From positions 1 through 17,537 of the forward strand of contig CANMEW010000019.1 of the NCBI GenBank assembly GCA_947496905.1: a stretch of 17,537 nucleotides of DNA, given 5' to 3'. Below, piece by piece: positions 8,179-15,372 of the stretch. This DNA is from Rickettsiales bacterium. GTDB lineage: Bacteria; Pseudomonadota; Alphaproteobacteria; Rickettsiales; UBA1997. Position 1 is the stretch's first letter. Every line of letters starts with the position of its first letter. The position numbers and the translations under genes are program-made. The notes below the pieces were generated by a model. That model was not told the DNA's origin. It saw only the letters and a program-made list of their open reading frames with translations, and made no database searches.

Positions 8179-9126
8179 ATGAGATTTTTTTTACTAATTT
8201 TACCGCTAATTTTACTAGGCTTCGGATGCAGTCAAAAATCTGCGCCAATAGTGAATCGCGGCAAAATTCTTTACGACAAAAGCAATGGGCTGAATAAGGA
8301 AAAATATCGCAACCTCCCGCCTATTGCGACCGCAGGAAAATCGGCTGACGGTCAAATTGAGGTCAGCGCTGGCGACACTCTTTACGGCATCTCAAAAAAA
8401 TATCATGTCGCTCTGCGTGATCTAATCCAACAAAATAACCTCACCCCACCTTACATCCTCAAGAGCGGCACGAAGCTAACCATCCCAACCCAAAATTATC
8501 ACGAGGTAAAAACTGGAGAAACTCTTTACGGAATCTCACGTCTTTACGGAATGAAGGTGGGTAATTTAATAGAAATTAATAATCTCAAAGAGCCTTACAG
8601 CGTGAAGGTTGGGGAGAGAATTAAAATTTCCAAATCTAGCAGCGAAATCTCGCCTTCGACTCCCCCAACTGAATCAATAAAAGTAGCAGAAAAAAAATCT
8701 GAACCCGTTGCAGAAGTCGGCTTTGTCGAAAAAACTTTGGATAAATTTAATCATTTTTCTTGGCCAATACGCGGACAAATAATGTCAAAATTTGGACCAA
8801 AGTCTGGTGGGCTGTACAATGATGGTATCAACATCAAGGCCAAAGAGGGAGATGCCGTCAAGGCATCGGAGGATGGAACAATTGCCTATGTCGGCAATGA
8901 ACTGAAGGGCTACGGAAACTTAATCATCGTCAAACATTCTGGTGGCTGGATTACTGCTTACGCCCATCTCAAAGACACTTCGGTTAAGCGTGGTCAAAAG
9001 GTTTCGAAAGGCGAAAAAATTGGCTCGGTTGGCGCAACTGGCAATGTCACCTCACCTCAACTTTATTTCGGATTACGCAAGGGGCGCGACGCCGTAAATC
9101 CTGAAAATCACCTAAGGAACCTCTGA
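8179..9126 (+). CDS. nlpD: NlpD-like LysM/LytM lipoprotein
   Basis: 315 residues. The N-terminus MRFFLLILPLILLGFGCS is a lipoprotein signal with the acylated Cys at 17, although Gly rather than Leu occupies -3. Two LysM repeats (about 60-103 and 107-150, both with GDTLYGIS/GETLYGIS) would bind peptidoglycan. After a linker rich in Ser/Pro/Lys comes an M23/LytM domain (about 197-313). The metal-binding positions are degenerate: the usual H-x-G-x-D motif reads NDGINI (Asn214, Asn218) and HxH reads QLY; only the AH at about 263 remains. In E. coli NlpD and EnvC, such loss of catalysis goes with activation of AmiA/B/C amidases during septum splitting, so the likely role is an amidase activator in the periplasm. 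Its last codons (RNL-stop) lie inside a palindromic element. The gene symbol is by architecture, not alignment. Confidence 0.85.
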   Translation: MRFFLLILPLILLGFGCSQKSAPIVNRGKILYDKSNGLNKEKYRNLPPIATAGKSADGQIEVSAGDTLYGISKKYHVALRDLIQQNNLTPPYILKSGTKLTIPTQNYHEVKTGETLYGISRLYGMKVGNLIEINNLKEPYSVKVGERIKISKSSSEISPSTPPTESIKVAEKKSEPVAEVGFVEKTLDKFNHFSWPIRGQIMSKFGPKSGGLYNDGINIKAKEGDAVKASEDGTIAYVGNELKGYGNLIIVKHSGGWITAYAHLKDTSVKRGQKVSKGEKIGSVGATGNVTSPQLYFGLRKGRDAVNPENHLRNL

Positions 9127-9254
9127 AAAACCATCTTTTCCGGTAATTTTGTCGTCAGATAAATTTGCTCGCGAGCATGTACATCAAAAGTACACTTTCC
9201 TGCTCGCAAATTTTCTTCCTAAAAATTCCTCGAAAAATCTAGGTTTTTCAGAGG
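9120..9254. repeat. palindromic element between nlpD-like gene and ftsY
   Basis: Outer arms of 13 bp are perfect (9120-9132 CCTCTGAAAAACC with 9242-9254 GGTTTTTCAGAGG), and similarity continues loosely outward. Inside is a second gapped pair (AAATTTGCTCGC with GCGAGCA against TGCTCGCAAATTT) and a small TGTAC/GTACA stem. The element carries the TGA of the upstream gene and fills nearly all the space to ftsY. It may terminate or process the mRNA between them; no simple U-tract terminator is seen. Confidence 0.7.
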
Positions 9255-9269
9255 CTCCCTAAGATCTTA

Positions 9270-10205
9270 ATGTCATTCTTTCGCCTATTCTCCAGATCAA
9301 AAATTGCCCAGCAACTCGGCCTCAGCTCTAACAAAATTTCCACCGCGATTACTCAAATTTTTACCCACAAAAAACTTGATGAATCCTCGATTGAAGAGCT
9401 CGAAGAAGCTTTGATTCTAAGTGATATGGGCAGCGAAGTGGTAAATATTTTGATCGCCAATTTGAAGAGTAAAAAATTCGAGAAGGGCATCGATGCAGCA
9501 ATGGTAAAAAAGTTTTTAGCGGATGAGATCGAAAAAATTCTAAAACCAGCGGAAGGAGTTCTAGAGCTGGACGAGGCCGCAAAGCCACAAGTGATGATTT
9601 TCAACGGCGTGAATGGCGCCGGCAAAACTACCACCATCGGCAAAATCGCCGCGAATCTAAAAAAGCAGAATAAAAGGATTTTGATTGCAGCTTGCGACAC
9701 CTTCAGAGCAGCTGCTTCGCAGCAATTAGAAATTTGGGCAAAGCGCGTTGGTTGTGAAATTATTCTTCCGCAAAAAGAGGGAGAAGAGCCGGCGGCAATT
9801 GCTTACCGCGCTTTTGATTTTGCCAGAAAAAATGATTTTGATGTGCTCTTGGTGGATACCGCTGGAAGGCTGCAAAATAAGCAGAATCTAATGGATGAGC
9901 TGAAGAAAATTAATTCGGTTTTGAAAAAAATTGACGCGACCGCGCCGCACGAAAATTTACTAATTCTTGATGCAACCACTGGTCAGAATGCCAAGTCGCA
10001 AATGGAAGTGTTTAGCCAAATTGTCGGCATTACTGGATTAATAATCACAAAACTTGATGGCACTGCCAAAGGTGGGATTGTTGTGTCGCTAGTGCAGAAA
10101 TTTTCTAAGCCAATTTACGCGATTGGCATTGGAGAAAAGCTGGAAGATTTACAAGAATTCAACGCCGCCTCTTTCGCCAAGAACTTGGTTGGAGCAGGCG
10201 AGTAA
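9270..10205 (+). CDS. ftsY: signal recognition particle receptor FtsY
   Basis: 311 residues containing the N domain (about 15-95) and the GTPase G domain. All SRP-GTPase motifs are present: GVNGAGKTT at 113-121, DTFRAAA at 143-149, DTAGR at 196-200, and TKLDGTAKGG at 260-269, with the closing IGIGEKLEDLQEF near the C-terminus. The long acidic A domain of E. coli FtsY is absent; this short form is common in alphaproteobacteria. It pairs with Ffh-bound nascent chains to deliver membrane proteins to the Sec translocon. The start ATG at 9270 follows the palindromic element by about 15 bases with no strong Shine-Dalgarno. It lies co-directional with the envelope genes but is separated from them by the palindrome. 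Confidence 0.97.
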   Translation: MSFFRLFSRSKIAQQLGLSSNKISTAITQIFTHKKLDESSIEELEEALILSDMGSEVVNILIANLKSKKFEKGIDAAMVKKFLADEIEKILKPAEGVLELDEAAKPQVMIFNGVNGAGKTTTIGKIAANLKKQNKRILIAACDTFRAAASQQLEIWAKRVGCEIILPQKEGEEPAAIAYRAFDFARKNDFDVLLVDTAGRLQNKQNLMDELKKINSVLKKIDATAPHENLLILDATTGQNAKSQMEVFSQIVGITGLIITKLDGTAKGGIVVSLVQKFSKPIYAIGIGEKLEDLQEFNAASFAKNLVGAGE

Positions 10206-10612
10206 TCGGCAAATAATGCCTAGCTTAATAACTTTGCGATTCCTACTTTCCGCGCTCTTTTGGCCCGAATCTGACGCCACGAATTTTACCAAAATTACAA
10301 CTTTTTCAACCTTCCAACCCCCAAATTTTGGAATGGTTATTTTCTGAATTTAAACGCATCAAAGCCCATTCGAGTTGAACGCATTTCAATGTTCCCACAT
10401 CAAATTTTTGCAAAACTCAACCTCCTCAACTTGAATAAATCCGTTTTTATACCGAATCTGGCTGAAAAAACCGAGCTGCTTTTCTGAACTAAATCAGATT
10501 CGGTATTGGGGTTCCCCACGAATGTGGGGCGCCGCTCATGCGGCGTAAAATTTAGGAACCTCATTCAACCTTAGAAAATAGCCCTTCCTCAAATAATTTT
10601 TCTGAGGAACTA
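10206..10612 (+). other. 407-base non-coding leader region before the RNase E gene
   Basis: No gene of normal coding quality is seen. The first part (10206-10448) has only a doubtful 43-codon frame starting at 10216. The second part holds three inverted repeats in a row just upstream of the RNase E gene. A promoter could lie in the AT-rich stretch around 10330-10440, but I cannot place one. GAGGA at 10604-10608 provides the ribosome binding site for the ATG at 10613. Confidence 0.6.
10449..10545 (+). promoter_or_regulatory. three tandem hairpins upstream of the RNase E gene
   Basis: The first has 12-bp perfect arms (10449-10460 ATACCGAATCTG with 10495-10506) and a 34-base interior. The second is CCCCAC GAAT GTGGGG (10514-10529). 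The third is CGCCGC TCAT GCGGCG (10530-10545), immediately abutting. They lie 67-164 bases before the start codon. RNase E genes are commonly autoregulated through structured 5' leaders, so a regulatory role is plausible, but these may equally be interspersed palindromes. Confidence 0.5.
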
Positions 10613-12550
10613 ATGACAAACAAAACAATTTTAATCGATGCTGCTCATCGCGAAGAAACGCGCGTTGCAGTGCTAGAAGATGGCATTTTACAAGATTTCG
10701 ACCGTGAAGCCATCGCCATCAAGCAAATCAAAGGCAACATCTACCTTGCCAAAGTCACTCGAGTAGAACCCTCCCTCCAAGCCTGCTTCGTTGATTACGG
10801 CTCAGATCGACATGGCTTCCTCCCCTTTGCTGACATCCATCCCGACTATTACCAAATCCCTGAGGCAGAGCGGCAAAAGTTACGCGACCTCAATATTAGT
10901 CAGCAGCCAAAGCAAGATGAGGATGACGCGCCAACGCCTCAACAACAAGTTCGCCCCAATGAATCCGCTGAAGACCGTCAAGATGAAGATCGAGACGGCT
11001 CTGTCGTTACTGGCTCTTACTCAGTTGAAGATGAAACTGGTGGTTACCGCGGCAATATTCACAGCATTTACAAGCGCTACAGCATTCAGGACGTTGTTAA
11101 GTCTGGTCAGCTACTTCTAGTGCAAGCAACTAAGGAAGAGCGCGGCAATAAAGGCGCCTCAATGACCACCTACGTTTCAATCGCAGGGAAATATTGCGTT
11201 TTGATGGCGAACACTCCCAACAAAGGCGGGGTTTCAAAAAAGGTCGACAATTTCCGCGACCGTAAATTTTTAAAATCGATTTTAAATGGCATCAATGTTG
11301 GCGCCGACAGATCAATCATCATCAGAACAGCTGGCGTTGGTAAAAAACCCGAAGAAATAACTCGCGACTGCGATTACCTAAGCAGATTGTGGGACAGCAT
11401 CAAGGAAGTTAGTGCCGCGTCAAAAGCGCCGGCATTCATTCACGCCGAAGATGATGTAATTAAAAGATGTATTCGCGACGTCTACAGTGACCAAGTCCAA
11501 GAGGTTGTTGTTGAGGGAGCTGCCGCTTTCGAAACGGTTGTAAATTTCATTAAGCTTACTGCACCAAACGGCGCCCTTAACGTGAAGTTGCATGAGGACA
11601 GAATTCCCATCTTCAATAAATATCGCGTTGAACAGCAGATTTCCGCCCTTTACGAAAAACAAATCTCCCTTCCTTCCGGCGGATCAATCGTCATCGACCA
11701 CACTGAAGCGCTAGTTGCAATAGACATCAACTCTGGACGCGCCACCAAAGAAAGTGGAATCGAGGAAACCGCCTTCAATACAAATCTTGAGGCAGTCAAA
11801 GAAATCGCCAAGCAACTTCGCCTCAGAGATTTAGCGGGCCTAGTTGTGATCGATTTCATCGACATGCATGATTCAAGACATCGTCGCAACATCGAAAGAG
11901 CTTTGCGCGATGCCCTACAAAATGACCGTGCCCGCATTCAAATTGGTCGCATCAGTATCATGGGATTACTTGAAATGTCGCGCCAAAGACTTGGTGCCAG
12001 CTTTTTTGAAACCATCACCGAGCCTTGTAAACATTGCAGCGGAACTGGCTATGTTCGTTCAGTTGAAATTCTAGCAGTAAGCATTTTACGCGCAGTCAGA
12101 CATTCTTGTGCCGATCGTCAAGCTGGAGTAATCTACATCTACACTAGTCCAGAGGTCATCTCCTACATGATGAATTATAAAAGAAGTGAAATCGCCTCGA
12201 CTGAAAAGAATTACGACGTGCATATTTTTATGCATCCTGAAGAGGATGTTGGAAATCAGGGCTTCAACATTAAAAAACGCAAAAGTCTTTCAGACCTAGA
12301 AAGAAAGGAGTTGGAGATGGAGGTCGTGACCGGAAAAGTTAATCAACTTGGATTAGAAAAGAGTTATTTCGAAAGCTATTCCCGTGACGAAAAAATCGAC
12401 GTTACAAACAATAAAACTCCAAACAAAACTCACCCTGAGCGCCACAAAAAACCTCGTCAGGAAAATCACGCCGACAGAAGAAGACTCCAACATTCTCGTG
12501 AGAAAAAAGAGTCTTTCTTGGAATCAATTTTTTCGATTTTTAGGAAGTAG
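10613..12550 (+). CDS. rne: ribonuclease E/G
   Basis: 645 residues. The N-terminal RNase E/G core starts MTNKTILIDAAHREETRVAVLEDG, then an S1 domain (GNIYLAKVTRVEPSLQACFV) interrupted by an acidic Gln/Asp/Glu-rich insertion at about 98-145, as seen in many alphaproteobacterial enzymes. Catalytic aspartates are Asp371 (AIDINSGRAT) and Asp414 (VVIDFIDM), 43 residues apart as in E. coli (303/346). The zinc-link CKHC (Cys472, Cys475) follows 58 residues after the second Asp, again as in E. coli. These residues support an active tetrameric 5'-end-sensing endoribonuclease in mRNA decay and rRNA processing. The C-terminal extension is short (about 100 residues), basic and His/Lys/Arg-rich, with a hydrophobic end (SFLESIFSIFRK) that could touch membrane or partners. 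A GAGGA ribosome binding site precedes the ATG. RNase G is less likely given the acidic insertion and tail. Confidence 0.95.
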   Translation: MTNKTILIDAAHREETRVAVLEDGILQDFDREAIAIKQIKGNIYLAKVTRVEPSLQACFVDYGSDRHGFLPFADIHPDYYQIPEAERQKLRDLNISQQPKQDEDDAPTPQQQVRPNESAEDRQDEDRDGSVVTGSYSVEDETGGYRGNIHSIYKRYSIQDVVKSGQLLLVQATKEERGNKGASMTTYVSIAGKYCVLMANTPNKGGVSKKVDNFRDRKFLKSILNGINVGADRSIIIRTAGVGKKPEEITRDCDYLSRLWDSIKEVSAASKAPAFIHAEDDVIKRCIRDVYSDQVQEVVVEGAAAFETVVNFIKLTAPNGALNVKLHEDRIPIFNKYRVEQQISALYEKQISLPSGGSIVIDHTEALVAIDINSGRATKESGIEETAFNTNLEAVKEIAKQLRLRDLAGLVVIDFIDMHDSRHRRNIERALRDALQNDRARIQIGRISIMGLLEMSRQRLGASFFETITEPCKHCSGTGYVRSVEILAVSILRAVRHSCADRQAGVIYIYTSPEVISYMMNYKRSEIASTEKNYDVHIFMHPEEDVGNQGFNIKKRKSLSDLERKELEMEVVTGKVNQLGLEKSYFESYSRDEKIDVTNNKTPNKTHPERHKKPRQENHADRRRLQHSREKKESFLESIFSIFRK

Positions 12551-12556
12551 CCACAC

Positions 12557-12844
12557 TCAAGCTTTATTACTCAAGTTACGATTGAGTAATAAAGCCTCGC
12601 CAACCTTTATTTCCAAAGCGTGCATTCCATTTTTAAACTCATCCTTTAGCAGCTCATTTATTTTTCTGTGAGCCTGAATTTTATTCAACCTCCCCAACTC
12701 TTCTGCGTTAATAATCACTTCGAAATGGGTCTCTCCACTTCCATCATCCCCCGCATGTCCTTGATGAAGATTTGAATTATTCCTCACCTCTAAAAACTCT
12801 GGTCTCAGATTTTCTTCTAAAATTTTTTCTATTCTTTGTTTCAC
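12557..12844 (-). CDS. bolA: BolA family protein
   Basis: 95 residues on the minus strand, starting with GTG at 12844; AGG at 12854-12856 may serve as ribosome binding site. The sequence carries the BolA pattern: an N-terminal helix (QRIEKILEENLRP), strand FLEVRN, the loop HQGHAGDDGSGETHFEVII with conserved His and Gly (about 27-45), the helix LNKIQAHRKINELL, and MHALEIKV with the invariant-type His75. BolA proteins bind [2Fe-2S] clusters jointly with monothiol glutaredoxins through such histidines and serve iron-sulfur handling; some act as regulators. It converges on the RNase E gene, only 6 bases between stops, and diverges from hemE. Its last 11 codons lie in a perfect palindrome, so the C-terminal LLLNRNLSNKA is probably element-derived or doubles as a terminator. 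Confidence 0.93.
   Translation of the reverse strand: MKQRIEKILEENLRPEFLEVRNNSNLHQGHAGDDGSGETHFEVIINAEELGRLNKIQAHRKINELLKDEFKNGMHALEIKVGEALLLNRNLSNKA
12561..12595. terminator. perfect palindrome between convergent genes
   Basis: 14-bp perfect arms GCTTTATTACTCAA (12561-12574) and 12582-12595 with a 7-base loop GTTACGA. It starts 11 bases after the RNase E stop and lies inside the 3' end of bolA. Placement between two converging genes suggests a bidirectional terminator, but the stem is AT-rich and there is no clear T-run after it on either strand, so an RNA-processing hairpin or a palindromic insertion is also possible. Confidence 0.55.
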
Positions 12845-12856
12845 GTGTAAAAACCT

Positions 12857-12872
12857 GTTAATAAATTGTTAA
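12857..12872 (-). promoter_or_regulatory. CtrA-type binding site
   Basis: GTTAATAAATTGTTAA is an exact reverse-complement match to the CtrA consensus TTAA-N7-TTAAC. It lies 13 bases upstream of the bolA start codon, and at one end of the candidate origin. CtrA is a cell-cycle response regulator of alphaproteobacteria that can repress the origin or control promoters. In AT-rich DNA this match can arise by chance. Confidence 0.45.
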
Positions 12873-12935
12873 AAACTCTCCACTTACCAACTAATTACTT
12901 TTTCATTAAAAACTAATTAAAATTTTTCACATTTT

Positions 12936-12944
12936 ATCCACAGA
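12936..12944 (+). promoter_or_regulatory. DnaA box
   Basis: TTATCCACA, an exact match to the consensus TTATNCACA/TTATCCACA. A one-mismatch box TTTTTCACA lies just before it (12925-12933) in the same orientation, separated by two bases. It supports the origin candidate; a single exact box alone would be weak. Confidence 0.6.
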
Positions 12945-13096
12945 CCATCCATCTGTTAGGAAAAATTTTTAGGAAAAACTAACCTATTAAAAACCGCAAA
13001 AACCCTTCTCCCTCCAATACTCTAACTGTTAATAAAATTGTTTAGAAAAATTAATTTCTTAATTCACAACCCTAATAAAATCTTCTAATTTCTTAA

Positions 13097-14128
13097 ATGA
13101 ATAAATTAATTAAGACTCTCCTCAAAAAAGAAAAAAATTCCAATCCTCCTATTTGGATCATGCGTCAAGCAGGAAGATATTTACCAGAACACTTATCTAT
13201 TAGATCAAACGTAAAAAACTTTTTAGATCTTTGTTATACTCCTCATCTAGCCAGCGAAGTAACTCTCCAACCAATTCGCCGATTTAAATTCGACGCAGCA
13301 ATTATTTTTTCAGACATTTTAGTGATCCCTGATGCTCTAGGTATTAAGGTTGAATTCGTGAAGAATGAGGGACCGAAGCTGCAAAAAATTTCCACAGAAT
13401 CTGATTTAAAAAACCTTAATACTAACAATCTTGAACAGCATTTAAAGCCAGTTTTCGAGGCGCTAGCGCTGACAAAATCTAAACTCGACACGGAGGTAGA
13501 TCTAATCGGATTCTCTGGCGCACCTTGGACTTTAGCCTGTTATATGATTGAAGGTGGTGGATCTAAAAATTTCGAACTAACTCGCAAAGCTGCAATCGGT
13601 GAGGAAAAATTTTTCTCACAACTAATTGAAATTCTGATCCAAAGCGTAATCACCCACTTGTCTTGTCAGATTAAAGCTGGAGCGAATGTAGTGAAATTAT
13701 TTGATTCTTGGGCGGGAATTTTACCGCCACAGCAATTAAGAAAATGGGTGATTGAACCGACAAAAAAAATTGTCGCTGAAATAAAAAAACTTCACCCGCA
13801 AGTTCCGGTAATTTGCTTCCCAAGAGGAATTGGAACTAACTACGTAGAATTCTCAAAAAGCGTTGAACCACATGGCTTAGCGCTTGATCAGAATTTAGAA
13901 AAAAAATGGGTGAAAAAAAATATTCAGGAAAATCTTGGACAAGTTGTGCAGGGAAATCTGGACAATTTTCTACTGGCATTCGGCTCTAAGGAAGAAATAA
14001 AAAAAGAGGTTTTAGAAATTTTAGAAACCTTCGGAGACCATCCTTTTATTTTTAATTTAGGTCACGGAATTTTGCCGGAAACGCCGCTAGAAAATGTCGA
14101 GCTGGTGGTAAATTTAGTAAAAAAGTAA
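13097..14128 (+). CDS. hemE: uroporphyrinogen decarboxylase
   Basis: 343 residues, the normal family length. The N-terminal signature PPIWIMRQAGRYLPEH (17-32) and GFSGAPWTLACYMIEGGG (from 138) are the two classical UroD patterns. The substrate-binding Asp in FSDILVIPDALG (about Asp73, equivalent to Asp86 of the human enzyme) is present, as is the C-terminal NLGHGILPETP. The enzyme removes four acetate carboxyl groups from uroporphyrinogen III to give coproporphyrinogen III, in cytosolic haem synthesis, without a cofactor. It is the first gene to the right of the proposed origin and is followed after 11 bases by the ATPase gene. The ATG at 13097 has no obvious Shine-Dalgarno. Confidence 0.97.
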   Translation: MNKLIKTLLKKEKNSNPPIWIMRQAGRYLPEHLSIRSNVKNFLDLCYTPHLASEVTLQPIRRFKFDAAIIFSDILVIPDALGIKVEFVKNEGPKLQKISTESDLKNLNTNNLEQHLKPVFEALALTKSKLDTEVDLIGFSGAPWTLACYMIEGGGSKNFELTRKAAIGEEKFFSQLIEILIQSVITHLSCQIKAGANVVKLFDSWAGILPPQQLRKWVIEPTKKIVAEIKKLHPQVPVICFPRGIGTNYVEFSKSVEPHGLALDQNLEKKWVKKNIQENLGQVVQGNLDNFLLAFGSKEEIKKEVLEILETFGDHPFIFNLGHGILPETPLENVELVVNLVKK

Positions 14129-14139
14129 AAAATCTAAAA

Positions 14140-15372
14140 ATGAAAATCGAAGAAATCCGCATCAAGAATTTCAAAATTTTTAAAGACGTTACGCTGAAAA
14201 ATTTACCACAGATGATGGTTTTGATCGGGGCAAACGGCTTTGGTAAATCAACGTTTTTTGACGTGTTTGGGTTTTTAAATGAAGCATTAGGGAATAATCT
14301 CACGACGGCCTTACAAAATAGAGGTGGTTTTTCAGAAGTAATTTCGCGCGGTTGCGACCCTAATAAAGATTTAATCCAATTTGAAATTAAATTCAGAAAT
14401 ACGCAGGTGGAAGGTACTAAGTCGCCGCTAATTACCTATTTACTCGATATCGGTTTTGACAGTATGACCGGCAAATCTTTTGCCGCAAAAGAGGTTGTAA
14501 AATATCGTAGAGGTCAACATGGCAAACCTTGGCACTTTTTAGATTTTAAGAAAGGCGAAGGTACGGCAATTAATAATGAAAGCGCTCTTGCAGGAGGTGC
14601 GGCACAAGAAGTGAGGGAAGAGCAAAAAGTTAGAAGTCCTGATATTTTAGCAATTAAGGGCCTAGGACAATTAGATAAATTTGAAACTCTTAGCAGCTTT
14701 AGGGAGTTATTGGAAAAATGGTATGTTTCTGACTTTAAAACCGATCTAGCAAGAGTCCGTTCTGAAGCTGGAGTTTCAATCCATCTCTCTAGAACTGGCG
14801 ATAATTTAGCTCAGGTGACTCAAAACATGTTCGATTACCACAGAGAAATTTTTGATCAAATACTTGAAAGACTTCCACAAAGAATCCCAGGTCTTGTCAA
14901 GGTTACGCCAAAAAAATCAGACGACGGCATGATTTACTTAAGTTTTAACAATGAGCACTTTAAGGACCCTTTTAATACCAAAAATGTTTCTGACGGCACA
15001 ATAAAGCTTTTTGCTTACATGGTTCTTCTTCACGATCCAGAGCCGCATCCTCTGCTCTGTATTGAAGAGCCAGAGAACTTCTTACACCCAGAATTATTGC
15101 AAGGCTTGTGTGAAGAGATTCGCGGCTATTCCGAAAGAGGCGGACAAGTTTTTATTTCAACTCATTCGCCAGATTTTTTAAATGGAGCAGGGATTGGTGA
15201 AGTATTTTTCTTAACCAAGGGAGAAGATGGGTTCTCACAAATTAATGCAGCAAGAGATCAAGATTTAGTTAAAGATTTAGCGCAGGAAAATCAGCTGGGC
15301 TGGCTGTGGAGAAATGGCTACATTGAAGGTGCGAATCTTAGAGATGGCAATAAAAAGGATGGCAGCAAATGA
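14140..15372 (+). CDS. ABC/OLD-type AAA ATPase, putative defence module
   Basis: 410 residues. It begins with MKIEEIRIKNFKIFKDVTLK, the entry typical of RecF/OLD-type ATPases. Walker A is GANGFGKST at 30-38. An ABC-signature-like SDGT is at about 284-287 (NVSDGTIKLFAY). Walker B is LLCIEEPENFLHP with the two Glu near 309-310, followed by the D-loop-like region and the H-loop STHSPDF at 340-346. The middle (about 90-250) is the usual variable region. I place it in the AAA_21/OLD-like group. The gene overlaps the next by 4 bases (ATGA), so the two products are probably coupled. ATPases of this kind paired with a TOPRIM-like partner occur in phage defence systems such as Gabija, PARIS and OLD; the defence role here is inferred. 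It could instead be a housekeeping DNA-repair ATPase. Confidence 0.85.
   Translation: MKIEEIRIKNFKIFKDVTLKNLPQMMVLIGANGFGKSTFFDVFGFLNEALGNNLTTALQNRGGFSEVISRGCDPNKDLIQFEIKFRNTQVEGTKSPLITYLLDIGFDSMTGKSFAAKEVVKYRRGQHGKPWHFLDFKKGEGTAINNESALAGGAAQEVREEQKVRSPDILAIKGLGQLDKFETLSSFRELLEKWYVSDFKTDLARVRSEAGVSIHLSRTGDNLAQVTQNMFDYHREIFDQILERLPQRIPGLVKVTPKKSDDGMIYLSFNNEHFKDPFNTKNVSDGTIKLFAYMVLLHDPEPHPLLCIEEPENFLHPELLQGLCEEIRGYSERGGQVFISTHSPDFLNGAGIGEVFFLTKGEDGFSQINAARDQDLVKDLAQENQLGWLWRNGYIEGANLRDGNKKDGSK

Larger units (their letters stand above)
12845..13096. other. oriC: candidate chromosomal replication origin (oriC)
   Basis: 252 bases without a gene, strongly AT-rich, between divergent bolA and hemE. 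It holds one consensus DnaA box (TTATCCACA, 12936-12944), two one-mismatch boxes (TTTTTCACA at 12925-12933; TAATTCACA at 13060-13068), a consensus CtrA-type site at 12857-12872, and a related half-site copy at 13028-13043. hemE flanks the origin in Caulobacter crescentus and in Rickettsia prowazekii, where CtrA and DnaA sites are also described. Hand counts on a few lines suggest C over G on the plus strand in RNase E and G over C in the ATPase gene, but ftsY does not follow this. The genes on the left run toward the region, which would be head-on if this is the origin. Confidence 0.5.

Noticed and set aside
9353..9700. Minus-strand 115-codon frame opposite ftsY
   Set aside because: It mirrors conserved GTPase codons of ftsY and has a low-complexity Ser/Phe composition typical of antisense frames.
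10216..10347. 43-codon frame after ftsY starting MPSLITLRFLLSALFW, reminiscent of the start of phosphatidyltransferases
   Set aside because: Similarity is limited to a short hydrophobic stretch and the rest does not fit; it could be a remnant but cannot be supported.
10511..10533. A single unit resembling a type I-E CRISPR repeat (GTTCCCC...GTGGGG)
   Set aside because: Only one copy, no spacers, no cas genes; it is adequately explained as a hairpin.
13028..13043. Second CtrA-like site GTTAA ... TTTA
   Set aside because: The spacer is 8 rather than 7 bases and the second half differs; kept only as a half-site note in the origin candidate.
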